A stretch of 64,000 bases of DNA from Argyresthia goedartella (taxonomy: Eukaryota > Arthropoda > Insecta > Lepidoptera > Argyresthiidae): the NCBI GenBank assembly GCA_949825045.1, contig OX463829.1, positions 8,618,001 to 8,682,000 on the forward strand, written 5' to 3'. Below the pieces are notes generated by a model. That model was not told the DNA's origin and made no database searches. It was given only the letters and a program-made list of their open reading frames with translations. Below, one piece after another: positions 33,026 through 45,000 of the stretch (positions are counted from its first letter, which is position 1; each line of letters begins with the position of its first letter). The position numbers were made by a program, and so were the translations under genes.

Positions 33026-33429
33026 TATATTATTATATATATTATATATTATATTATATATTCTCGATTTTCATTAACTTCATCTCCGACGTCCTGTATT
33101 CCTCATATCATATTTACGCTGATGATCTCTAGATTTATTACCACTTCTCTCCTAACGATTCAAACTTTGCTGTGACGGCACTCAACGCTGATCTTGAGAG
33201 TATAAGAAATTGGGCTTCATCCTTAGGACTACTGGTCAACCCGAGCAAGTCCCAGGCCATGATTATGGGTATCAGACATTCTCTTAACTTGTTGCAGCAA
33301 CAGCCCATTCCACCTTTCACTTTTAATCGTATCACAATAGTATATAGCGATAAAGTTAAAAACTTGGTTCTTATTTTTGACAACCAGCTGTCCTGGTCAT
33401 CGCATGTCAATGAGGTCAGTCGCAAATAA

Positions 33430-33469
33430 GCAAAAGTACTGAAGTCTCCTGAGACTTCAGTACTTTTGC
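33430..33469. repeat. 40-bp near-perfect palindrome
   Basis: GCAAAAGTACTGAAGTCTC and its exact complement are separated by two bases. It lies at a frame break of the LINE A RT and is best explained as a local inverted duplication. Confidence 0.85.
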
Positions 33470-34229
33470 CTCGACAGACCAAAATCCCTCTCGCTCAGTC
33501 TCTCTTTCTACCCCTCATCGACTATGCTGATGTATGCTGGGTCAGTGCTAACGAAGAACTACTGGACAATCTCGAACGACTTCCAAATCTCGGGTTTCGT
33601 TTTATCTTCGGGCTGCGCAAATACGACCATGTATCACAACATCGCAAGGATTTAAAGTGGCTGCCGACCGTCTTCGCCGGGTTTCTAATATCCTCAATTT
33701 ACTCTAAAACATTTTACGGAATCCACGCTATCTAAAACTTCAGACTCGTCTCTCATTAGAATTACAAGTACAAATGCAAATACGAATGCATGTAAGTATT
33801 TATTAGTACATTTAGATAACAGAGTTCAAGTTCAGATATTAAAGATAACAGAGTTCAAGCATGTAACTCTGTTATCTTTAATATGTCATTAATTAAATAA
33901 ATAAATAAATAAAATAAAAAAAAATGCAGGATTATATTATGAATATTTAGTAAATAATTATAGAAATATTTTATTTATGAATATGTAGGTAAGTACTCGT
34001 TTATTTCGTCATATTGTTGTACACATAGGTCTACCCCTGCTCATCAATCAACCTTTCCCATCTTAACCTGGTTTGCTGGAAGAGATCTCTTATTATTATT
34101 AGAGATAAGATCGCCTTTATACACCATTTTTATATAACTCTTTTTTATATCATTTGTAATTTGTGCGCAATAAAGAAATTATGATTTAAGGTTGATGGAT
34201 CTAAGAATATAGGGAGGAAGGAAATTTTA

Positions 34230-34800
34230 CAGAGAGACATGAAGTTTGGGCATACAAAAAAGTATGATCCGGGGTACCCTCTGCAAGCCCTCACTCACAG
34301 AGGGACAAAGGGAGTGATCCCTGAGCCGTATCTTCGCCAAATGTACAGGTGTACACGCATGTCCTAAACGCAGACGGCAAATTGTGGAGATAGTCCGTTT
34401 GTCTGCATCTCGAAAACGAAAAAACCAAGGTCTCGATGGAACGGTATCCTTTATGTCAGCATAGTGTCGGCCTTTAACTAATCGAGATTGCCTCCAAAGA
34501 TCATTCCGGGATTTATCTAGGTCTAATTTGATGTTGAGCAGACATCCTGGCAGTAATTGTAGTAATGTTCATTGCCGCCCAAGACTACAGCTTGTTTGGC
34601 GAGTGAATCTGCCATCTCATCACCGACAATACCTGCATGTCCTGGGATCCAGGCAATGACAACCTCCAGTCCCTGGGGTGGCACTTATACAGAGCGTCTT
34701 TAATTTTTAAAATAATGGAGAAACTAGTTTTCGACCGAAATTTATTAGTTTTAATAGCCTGCAGACAGCTGAAGGTGTCCGGAAAGATGATTGATTTGAT
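34230..34800 (-). pseudogene. R1/LOA-type LINE RNase H fragment
   Basis: Minus-strand reading shows AWIPGHAGIVGDEMADSLAK at about 34590-34660, the RNase H motif with His and the last catalytic Asp, followed by a degraded tail to about 34230. It has many stops and no RT. It is a different family from 45944-46927 judging by the motif sequence. Confidence 0.7.
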
Positions 34801-35684
34801 TAATTTATGGGATAAGACATATGTGACATTTTATAATAAAACTAACAGGTGAGATTGACACTTCAGCACTTTATTCTGCACAACCACGTTCTTCGACAGT
34901 CCAAGCCAGAGAGGGATTGTGCGACTGACTATTCCCATGAAAAAATACTTGTGTGTGGCGCCAACTGTTATGCCAACATTCAACAAAACGAGCGCGACTT
35001 GACGCAGCCAGGAGGAAACCACCAGGCGTTGCCAACATCATAACACTTATTTCAACTCCACTATTCGAGATCATCTGATGTTTCGAATCGATCAACCACC
35101 AGATGGACTCATGCAAGAAATAAATTTACGAAACCTAGATAGATAGATAGATAAATTCACTTATTCATTAAAACGTACGGTACAAACACATAATTTAAAA
35201 TATTAAATGCATCGAAATAATACAATCAGAAAAAAAATGAAAAAAAATAGGTCAAGTGCGAGTCGGACTCGCCCATGAAGGGTTCCATTGTAGCAAGTAA
35301 CTATATGACTGGATGTTTGTGTTGTAACTTTGTTTTTATAGTGTTTGTATGAGTGACAAAGATATCTTTGCGGTTTTAAATAAATGTTTTATATCTTAAA
35401 AACTGCTTATTTTTTGTACAAACGAATTTTTGTTGAAAGTGTGAGAATGTGAGAGTGTATTGAGATATACAGCATATATTTTTTGTAGATTTTTTACTCC
35501 CTTACTTTAAAAGTTAGAGGGGGGGACGAATTCCCTAAAAATTAAACTAATAATTACAATTCACATCAACACAAAAAACACATTTAGGGCAACTATGTGG
35601 TGTGGTTGTACCGCGATAATGAATTGGCCCTGTCTCAGCAGAGCCACAGTCGAGTTTGTGACGCTGGTAATCTGCCAGAGCCCT
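34801..35684. other. Gene-free stretch
   Basis: It contains a short (GATA)n run at 35131-35146 and a block AAGTGCGAGTCGGACTCGCC at 35255-35274, followed by a GAAGGGTTCC motif common to insect dispersed repeats. A related GGGTTCCGTACCCGAAGGGT block is at 40123. No gene is supported. Confidence 0.45.
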
Positions 35685-35689
35685 CTAAC

Positions 35690-36390
35690 AATTTGCTGGA
35701 TCAGTACAAACGAAGAACAACTTAACAAACGTCAAAACCTCGGGATTCGGTTTGTCTTGGCTGCGTAAGTATGACCATGTCTCCCAGTATCGCAAGGAGC
35801 TGGGGTGGCTTCCGATCCGTCTTCGCCGTGACATGCACATTCTCGCCTCTGTTTCTGTACCCCACATATCTTCGAAAACGTTTTGAGTTTCTTTTCCCCA
35901 GGAATAGCAATCGGAGATCCCACACGGTGTCTCTCCTTGCAACTCCTCGGCATAACACTGCCGTTTACACACACGAACACTCGATTAGGTTAAGGGCAAT
36001 CAGACTGGAACGCACTTCCCTGAGTTATTATATTATCCCTAATATAATAAATAACTAAGGGAAGTGCATCCCTCAATTTTCACTTTTAAGAAAATATTGA
36101 AAATGCATTTCTTTTCTATTCCGTAATAGGTGCCATAGCTATGCAGGTATATGTATAATATATTAAAGTTTTTACATACGCATGCTATCTATCTATTGTA
36201 TTTTATATAGTTGAGGTATATATTTTATTTATCAGGCATACAGTTTTATAAACTCACAGTCCTGTTGTATAAACTCTCCTGTCCTGCCTAGGTTTGTTGA
36301 AAGAAATCTCTCTTTAGAGATAAGCTCGCCTTTGGTTTTAACTTTTCTTGTAACTGTATGTACCTTTATATTTTGTGTACAATAAAGAAT
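35690..36390 (+). pseudogene. LINE family A C-terminal fragment and 3' UTR
   Basis: Frames give LGIRFVLAA, KYDHVSQYRKELGWLPIRLR and LLATPRHNTAVYTHEHSIRL, matching 33590-33690 and 6780-6940. The 3' UTR has TGAAAGAAATCTCTCTTTAGAGATAAGCTCGCC (two overlapping halves of the family stem-loop) and ends GTACAATAAAGAAT at about 36388. A 25-bp inverted repeat around GCACTTCCC (36015-36066) lies within it. Confidence 0.75.
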
Positions 36391-37503
36391 ATGAAATGAA
36401 TTTCATTCAATACCACATACGAACTTATGAATTTACAACGTTACATACATTTAGTATATAAGTAGTATATAACTTTGTAAATGACATTTTGCTTTGCATA
36501 TCCAGGAAAATTAAAGATACCTGAAATTGTGTGGTGGTATGGAACCCTTCGTGCACGAGTACGACTCGCACTTCACCGTTTATTTACATAATTACGTTAG
36601 TTGTTTAAAGTAAGGACAATTTTACGAGATAAAGAATGTAAACAAACTTTCAGGGGTATAAAACATTTTTATTTTAAGAAATTGTGTTCAAATTTGATTC
36701 GTCTGAAAGATGATTCGTCAGAAGAGTCCGAATCAACCGTATCTATGACAAAACTATCTTTTGTTTTAACAATAATTTTGTTAATATTGTTATAAAAATA
36801 TGTTGTCAGTGGGCTTAATATAGATAGAAAGTTTCAATAGCCTAGCTCTTATACTTTAGATTTTATTGATATCGAAAATACCCCGATTTCGTCACTGACT
36901 CACCCACTGATGATCATGAAAATTCTTAGGTACTTCCGCAAGTAGTAAAAAGCTGAAATTTGGTATGACAGTGAGTTTTAGTACAAAAGCAACAAAACAA
37001 TTCTAACACTTGGAATTTTTACCCCCCAACCCCATAAACTCGGGGATGCAAGTTTGTATGAGACTTCCGCAAATTTAATGATGGAGGTCTGAAAATTTAT
37101 ATAGGGACACCTTGTTATAAATAATGAAATATATATTTCAGGATTTTAAGTACATCACCGCCACCCTTTAAATTAGGGTATGGATGTTTGCATATGTTTT
37201 CATACAAACAGAATTTCATGCTAGAGATCTGAAAATTATACAAGTACACAGACTTCTTATTATAGTATATTACTAATAAGAAAATACGTGTTTCAGGCTT
37301 TAAAAACATCCCTCAACCCCTTAAAGTAGGGGTTAGGGCTCTGGTCAGGATTCAGAATATTAGTACATAATTATAAGAATAATATTACTTATATTTCGTT
37401 ATTGAGTACAAAAACAACAAAAAAAAACTAAAACGTAATATATGTATGTATCTTATCAGAGCACATAGGTCTATCCTGTATATTAAATTATTCTTATCAA
37501 CCT

Positions 37504-37615
37504 TGGGTTTGCTGGAAGAGATCTCTATTTAGAGATAAGCATGCCTTTGTAGATGTCCTTTCTTTTTATTATATCTTATGTTGTTTTATGTGCAATAAAT
37601 ATATACGAAATATAC
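37504..37615 (+). mobile_element. LINE family A 3' UTR fragment
   Basis: It carries GGTTTGCTGGAAGAGATCTC, then TATTTAGAGATAAGC, then GTGCAATAAATA, in the order seen in the other family A 3' ends. Coding sequence is absent. Confidence 0.75.
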
Positions 37616-38612
37616 GAAATAAAACTTGTAATTTTTACCCCCTACCCCTTAATCCCATGTTCCTGGAAGAACGTGCAGGATGATTGGATCAATGTATTTC
37701 ATATGGAACGGACGTGAACAACAGTCCCCCGGCCCAAATGTTGATATCTTCTGTACAGACAGATTTTCTGTACCACGTATCAAACAAAGACAGCCGTCGT
37801 CGTTGGCAACATTGCTGCTTACGAGAGAAAAGAACGGAGATAATAATTAATCGCTATCGCAATGTAAATCAGTAAAGGTTAGATTGTTTACATTCTTTAT
37901 CTCGACAAATTGGCATTAATTTAGACCTTTATACAGTACAGATAATGGAGAAACAAAAAACAATTTTGACATTTGACATTGACATTGACAACAAAAAAAC
38001 AAAAACAAAACAAAACAAAATAGCTTTTGTTTAAAGGATTACCTAAAAATTTGAAAATTTAATAATTTACTGAAAATTTAATAAATTCGAAATGACTGCA
38101 GAATCAGAATCATTTTTTATTGAATATAAATAAATAAATTATCTTATTCGACGTCTAAATTATACTTACTTATAACTACAAGTAATTTTTTTTATATAAA
38201 AAAACTACACCATTTCGGAAGGTGGGCCTCGGGGCTTTTTAAAAAAAGTGACTTCACAACAGGTACTACTGGTTTCGGTCTAAGGAAATTAGCCGGCGAG
38301 TGATAGACTTGATCCATCGCCCCTCGTCGAATTTCGGTGCGCTAAGATGTTATGGACCATGCAGTTTTGTCATCTAAGTATTCCTTAATACTATAATAGG
38401 ACTTTCTTATCAGCTCATTTTTAAAATAGTTTTTTAACCTCTTTTCAGGAAGGATCAATGATTCCTGTGGTATTTTATTGTAGAAGCGAATACAGTGCCC
38501 CATGAATGATGTGCCTACTTTACTTAGTCTAAATAATGGTACTGCCAGAATTAGGAAATCATCACCAAATTGTGTTTTGATAAATGATCACCAAATTTCT
38601 TTTTAAGTTTTG

Positions 38613-38752
38613 TGTACTTAAGTTTATGTTTTGAGTATTTTTTGTTACATGTTCAACCTAACACGAAGGATAAAGGGGGCTTCGCTTCGCTCACCCCCTT
38701 TACCCTTCACCTAAGCTACCGCAGTATTTTGCCTTGATATTTTCTGCAACTT
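38613..38752. repeat. Dispersed repeat, second copy of 27511-27655
   Basis: Same orientation and order of blocks (GTGTACTTAAGTTTATGTTT, then GGGGGCTTCGCTTCGCTCAC). It lies about 240 bases upstream of the aldehyde oxidase start. Confidence 0.65.
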
Positions 38753-38920
38753 TTGGTGATCATTTACCCATTTTGGGTAAGAAAAAAATATATTGGTGAT
38801 CATTATATTTGTTGCCATAAACAATTGCTTAAAATAAAAATATGATACTTTTCTCTTACGCCCTGTACTTTGCATAGGTAGGTATATCAACTAAATGTAT
38901 AATCTAAGTACTCATATACC

Positions 38921-38958
38921 TATAATAAGCGCATCCTTGAAAACGTTGAAGCAGTAGT
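38921..38958 (+). promoter_or_regulatory. Candidate core promoter of aldehyde oxidase
   Basis: TATAATA at 38921-38927 and an initiator-like GCAGTAG with its A at 38953 are 32 bases apart, the canonical TATA-to-start distance. The predicted 5' UTR would be about 38 bases, ending at the ATG 38991. Inferred from spacing only. Confidence 0.4.
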
Positions 38959-38990
38959 TTTGTGTGTGTTGGCGCGAATCGTCTTTCGCG

Positions 38991-39033
38991 ATGGGTCATA
39001 TAGAGTTCACAGTAAATGGGCATAAATGTTTAG
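38991..39033 (+). CDS. AOX: AOX exon 1
   Basis: ATG at 38991 encodes MGHIEFTVNGHKCL plus one base, then donor TTAG|GTGAGT. IEFTVNG is the first beta strand of the ferredoxin-like domain at the usual N-terminal position. The leftover G joins TC of exon 2 to make Val, giving VGESIRRDTTL. Too short for ordinary gene finding; identified from the strand motif and phase. Confidence 0.85.
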
Positions 39034-42000
39034 GTGAGTTTAGTAAACTAAAAACTTAGTACTCAATTCAAAACTCAAAACTCAAAACTCAAAACGTTTA
39101 TTCTGTAAATAGGCCACAAGGGCACTTTCACATGTCATATTACTTTTCTATTTCTATTTCTATTTCACATGTCAATTAAAAGTATATATTTTTGCATGGT
39201 ACTATTGCTTGGTAACAATTTTGGATAAGTAGATTTTTTGTAAGTTTTAGTTTTAGAAACTTTATTATTCTAATTTGCACAGTTCATTACATAATTGAAA
39301 TATTAAGTCTAAACCATATTTCACTCATTTAACTATATAATTACTAAACTAAATCCCCACTTATTAAGTAATTCAAATCCACAGCAAATCCTACGCAGGT
39401 GTCCAAGTGACGTTTAGTGTATGGGAAAATGTCACATTTCCACAGTTTTCGGTCGTTTTGAGTAACTCAATAAGGGTAGGCCAGTTACCCCATGCAATAT
39501 GTAGATATGTATTATCCGTCTATATACATTTTTTACTATATATACTGTACACAAATAACTCACAAAACATGTCCCGCAAATAATGGTCCTACGTTAAGCG
39601 GAAGACAGCTCACCTCATTGCCTAAAACTAATTTTAAATATTTAAAAAACGATAGGGTTTAAATTTTCGTTCCGTCTACGCACATCACTATGTTTTTATT
39701 GCTATGGCTGCAAATCATAACATTTCCAAGATATTATTTTTGTGAAGTAAAACTAAATAACTTACCAATATATACAGATGAAAGTTTTGTTAAATGATAA
39801 ACTAACTTTTATTAAATGACTTGGGAAAAAATCCCTAGATAGAAATAGAAAAATAATTTTTTCCGCCTTCCGATAACTGAAATTAAAAAAGCTACTGCAA
39901 AAAATATGTATCACGTTTAACTGGATCATTATTTTAAAAACATGTACACTTAACCAGCTTGTAAATTGGTATAAAATATACGCCTAGACTTTGTCTTTAC
40001 AAAGTTATTCCTATTAAGTTAAAAAGTAGCGCTTATTTTAAGTATAATTTGCGCAAAAAGTATTGTAGTATCTAAAATGTCTATACAGGGGCTTGAATAA
40101 TTAATAAAGACATAATTGTCAGGGTTCCGTACCCGAAGGGTGCCATATTACTAAGCCTCCGCTGTCCGTCAGGCAGCCTCCGCTCTAAGGCAGACATTTT
40201 GTACACTACGATGTATGTATAACGCACAATTTTACTTTTTATCTTATTATTTAAATTTAGCACCACTTGTCAGATTAACGACAAAGTTTCCATGCTCACA
40301 ACTCGTCAGCATAACACCGCGTCGGATGAGCACGGGTTTAGACTCCGGCCCATTTGGTTGTGGAATGTATCAGGAAAAGTCCTACTGTGAATATATTTAA
40401 AAGTCGTGTGAAGAAGCATTACCTCTCTCTTTAGAATTATAGGTACATACATACATGTAAGAATTTATTAGTATATAATATAGTAGTAGTATATTATAAG
40501 TATTTAGTTTAGTATTTTAGTATGTATATATATTTTTTTATTTATTAATATGTATACATACATATCAATAAATAAAAAAGTAAAAGTACCCGTTTATTTC
40601 GTTATATTGTTGTACACATAGGTCTGTCTCTGCTCAGCAAATAATCTTTCCCATGTTAACCTGGTTTGCTGGAAGAGATATCTGATTAGAGATAAGCTCG
40701 CCTTTGTACACTATTTTTATGTAACTCTTGCTTTATATGATTTGTGTGCAATAAAGAAATTATGATTTATGACAAAGTCTAGGAGGAAGTTTAAGTGTAC
40801 ATGTTTTTTAAATAATTGTCCAGTTCAATGTCGTATATATTTTTGCAGGTTTATTTTTATTTTCGATCATCTGAAGGCAGAAAAAATAATATTTCTACTC
40901 GGGATTTTTTCCAAGTCAATAAACAATAGAAACAAAACTGTCATCATGATACATTGTTTGACTATTTAACTTTACTATAGAAAATAAGATCTGGAAAATG
41001 TTATGATTTGCAGCGACAGCATTAAAAACATGATGGACGGACACGGTACACGGAATGGAAAATTCAGGGGAAAATAATAATCTTGGTATCCCTATATTTT
41101 TTGACGTGATGACGTCTTATAAATCGATGAACGCCGCTCCGGCTGCACCCACGCACGAAAAAGTGTCACGTTCCATTGTCACGTTCCGCCTGAGCCGAGC
41201 GTGCAAGCGAGAGCTCAGCGCTCGGCTCAGACGCTATCAAGCGATAGAGACGCACGATCGGCCTAAGCGTTTCTTCACGTAAAATTATCGTCCGTAAACC
41301 GATTTTACAGACAACCAATTTTTTGGAAATATTTAAATTAGTTAGAAATTAGCGGAGCTGTCTTCCCCTTAACGTTGGACCATTATTTAAGGAACATCTT
41401 GTGTACATGTGTACCTATATATTATATTATGATGTGCCCAGCTCACTCACGAATCTGCACTTTATGGCATAATTTAATGTGTTTCAAGTTGAGACTTCTG
41501 TATCGCGGGAAAATTTCATTTAATAGGTAATTTGTTGATACCACTTACCTGGAAAAACGCTTGATAGGTAAATAAGATATAATGTCTCTTTAAGTACACT
41601 ATGAGTACAAAATAATAAGCTATTTATTTATCTATTACCTGCTTCGCTATCCAGTTCATGGTTGAGTCGAGGCACAGATATTATAATACTATACTAGGTC
41701 GAGGTTAGGTCGAGTTACCCTAATCATTAAGGCCTAATGCATTACGAGTTTACGACCCTATCACATACAAAATAAGTATAATGCGCGGCGTATAAGTTGA
41801 GCCATAAAGGCGCCGTCTGCGCAGGTAAAAACTACTGTTTTTGATACATTTTACCCTGCGCAGACGCCGCCATTGTGGCTCAACTTATACGCCGGGTACT
41901 GTAAGACATAGCCCAAAAGGTGTAACTAGACTAGAGACCGAATGCGCAGACTGATGTTAAAATTAATGGCTGCTCACACTTCAAGGTTTGTTTGTTAATT

Positions 42001-45000
42001 TTAATAAAATGGGACATCTACTCCGTAAAACGTGTGATAAATCTCATGGCTTTCATTTCCCGAGTGAAAGACGGCGGCGTGACTGAGTCTCCGTCAGATT
42101 TTGAGTTGTCGGTTATTCATTCGGGCATAGAATCGCGTAACTTCACCTAATCGCGACGGAACCCTACTTAATGTCGATTTCAGGAGGAAATTACGTAATC
42201 ACGAGCGTGATTGCTATGATTTCGTGTAGTGTACTCATTATAAATGGATTATTTTTCATATTCATATTCATATTCATATTCTTTATTGCACAGAAATCTT
42301 ATAGAAATAGTAAGGTAACAACATTTTATGAGCAAAGGCGAGCTTATCTCTAAAGAGAGATTTCTACCAGCAAACCTAGGTAGGACAGGAAAAATTGTGC
42401 AACAGGAGAGTCCTAGTGCGCAATAAAACTGTACATCTAATTGTTTACAACTAAAACATAATAATTTAATACATGATATATACTAAATAAAATACAAAAG
42501 CAAAAATTTTTATATATATCAAACATATATTATTTGTGTAAGTTTATGACGAATCACGATAACTAGCTCTGATGTGAATATTATACCTCTATGCCACAAC
42601 TCAGCATATCGTTGGTACACTATATGAATAAAATATTAGTCTAAATTGGGTAAAAGATACATCCCAAATTTAATAAATATTCAACAAATTTACTAAATTT
42701 TCACCAATTTACAGCCTATTTTATACTAAACCACATGGAGTCGCCTCAGCTCCAGGTTGTATTATAAAGTTGGGACCTAAATCGTTACTTTAGTATTCGG
42801 ACAGAAATCAGTATTGGTAGCTTTCTGTCCATTCTGTGAAACTAAATGGTGCTCCCATTTAGTTTCACAGATTTGGAGAACAATTAACTTATTTTTTAGT
42901 CTAAACTTATATTGGCCATCACAATATAAGCCATCTATTGAGCCAAAGCGTATAGGGATTCAAGACCACTATGCCACAATCCAGCACATCGTGTACACTT
43001 TATGAATAAAATATTACACCATTGAGACAAAGCATAGGGATTGAAGATCACTATGCCACAATCCAGCACATCGTGTACACTTTACCATTGAGACAAAGCA
43101 TAGGGATTTAAGATCACTATGCCACAATCCAGCACATCGCGTACACTTTATGAATAAAATATTACACCATTGAGACAAAGCATAGGGATTTAAGATCTCT
43201 ATGCCACAATCCAGCACATCGTGTACACTTTATGAATGACATATTACACTATTGAGACAAAGCATAGGGATTTAAGATCACTTTGCCACAATCCAGCACA
43301 GCGTGTACATTTTATGAATAAAATATTACACCATTGAGACATAGCATAGGGATTTAAGATCACTATGCCACAATCCAGCACATCGTGTACACTTAATGAA
43401 TAAAATATTACACCATTGAGACAAAGCATAGGGATTTAAAATTCACTATGCCACAATCCAGCACAGCGTGTACACTTTATGAATAAAATATTACACCATT
43501 GAGACAAAGCATGGGGATTTAAGATCACTATGCCACAATCCAGCACAGCGTGTACACTTTATGAATAAAATATAACAGCATTGGACAAAGCATAAGGATT
43601 TAAGACCGTGTACACTTTATGAATAAAATACTACACCATTGAGACAAAGCATAGGGATCTAAGACCATTATGTCACAATCCAGCACACCGTGTACACTTT
43701 ATGAATAAAATTTTACACCATTGAGACAAAGCAAAGGGATTTAAGACTGTGTACAGTTTATGAATAAAATATTACACCATTGAGACAAAGCATAGGGATT
43801 TAAGATCACTATGCCACAATCCAGCACATCGTCTACACTTTATGTATAAAATATTACACCATTGAGACAAAGCATAGGGATTTAAGGTCACTATGCCACA
43901 ATCCAGCACAGCGTGTACACTTTATGATTAAAATATTACACCATTGAGACAAAGCAAAGGGATTTAAGACTGTGTACAGTTTATGAATAAAATATTACAC
44001 CATTGAGATAAAGCATAGGGATTTAAGATCACTATGCCACAATCCAGCACAGCATGTACACTTTATGAATAAAATATTACAACATTGAGACAAAGCCTAG
44101 GGATTTAAGATCACTATGCTACAATCCAGCACAGACGTTATATTTTATTCATAAAGTTGTACACTTTATGAATAAAATATTACACCATTGAGACAAAGCA
44201 AAGGGATTTAAGACCGTGTGAATAAAATATTACACCATTGAGACAAAGCAAACAAAGGTTTAAATTTAGGCTTACTTTCCGGAAATATTATTGAAAACTA
44301 ATTTTAGAAATAAACTCATAACATAAATTATTACTGCAATTATTGTTAATTGACCAGTTGCCAAGATACATTCAGCTCACAGTAATAGCAGCTTACCAAA
44401 CCCAATAAACCCACCAATATTATGAGAGCGACACGATTTGCTAAATAAGGGCGCAAATGTGCCTCTGCACCCCGTATGGGAAAAGGCGTGACGAAAAGTA
44501 TGTACGAGATATACACGAACGACGCTGTATCAGTCGCCGTGACAATTCAGTCGGAGAGCTTCATGTACTAAACGCCAACGTTAACTTGGCACCTCACTCT
44601 GATGGCGTCGTACCATCCGACACTGTCCTTCTGACGCGTTGAGGACGAGAGCGAGCATCTGGAGGAAACGCATACCTCGCGGGCGGACCTTTGTTGTGAC
44701 ATTTGAACAAATGTATTTTAAGTTTGTTTGTCTATAGTCGGCGAGTCCATCCGCCGCGACACGACCCTCAATGCCTACCTTCGCTACCACCTCGGTCTAC
44801 CCGGCACCAAGGCGCAGTGCCTCGAGGGGGGATGCGGCTCCTGTATAGTGATGGTGACCGCTCCGAGACCGCCTAGTGGGGATGTGGAGGTCTTCACGGT
44901 CAATTCGGTAAGTCTGCTGAAAAGTACGCACCTGTCAAATGGAAGGATACATGATACCACAGATATCGAGAGATAGGTTGAGGGGCGTGGCACGTGCAAA

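Larger units (their letters stand above)
31377..34185 (+). mobile_element. LINE family A, long degraded copy with inserted SINE
   Basis: Order on the + strand: endonuclease C-terminus (CLLKNNSRSNKIKSIVDSFN, 31400-31480), linker (31717-32055), RT fingers and palm (ASLDFSNAFKCVNFDIPVEL, 32452-32780; the QAGIHSPL box at 32740), then a family 1 SINE (32784-33025), then RT palm with ISYLR and a damaged YADD (33100-33130), thumb (LGLLVNPSKSQAMIMGIRHS, 33172-33429), C-terminal part (33466-33735), and 3' UTR with stem-loop GGAAGAGATCTCT... AGAGATAAG (34076-34112) and GCAATAAAGAAA (34168-34180). Stops and frame changes are scattered throughout. The SINE splits a conserved RT box, so it is younger. Confidence 0.8.
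36391..38900. other. Intergenic stretch with LINE A UTR and unclassified repeats
   Basis: A pair GAGATAAAGAATGTAAACAA at 36632 and its complement at about 37884-37903 could be the ends of a decayed element of about 1.27 kb; no transposase is seen in it. A LINE A 3'-UTR copy lies at 37504-37615, and a dispersed repeat at 38613-38752. Two short frames (36601-36795 with a hydrophobic C-terminus, 37684-37875) have no recognisable domain. Confidence 0.45.

Noticed and set aside
43014..43429. Two reverse-strand frames with repeated CAGLWHSDLKSLCFVSM-like peptides, as if a repeat protein
   Set aside because: They are translations of the 82-bp minisatellite, whose shorter units break the frame; no start, domain or splice context supports a gene.
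42955..44255. CRISPR-like array
   Set aside because: Units are contiguous 55-82-bp tandem copies with no unique spacers, in an insect intron.
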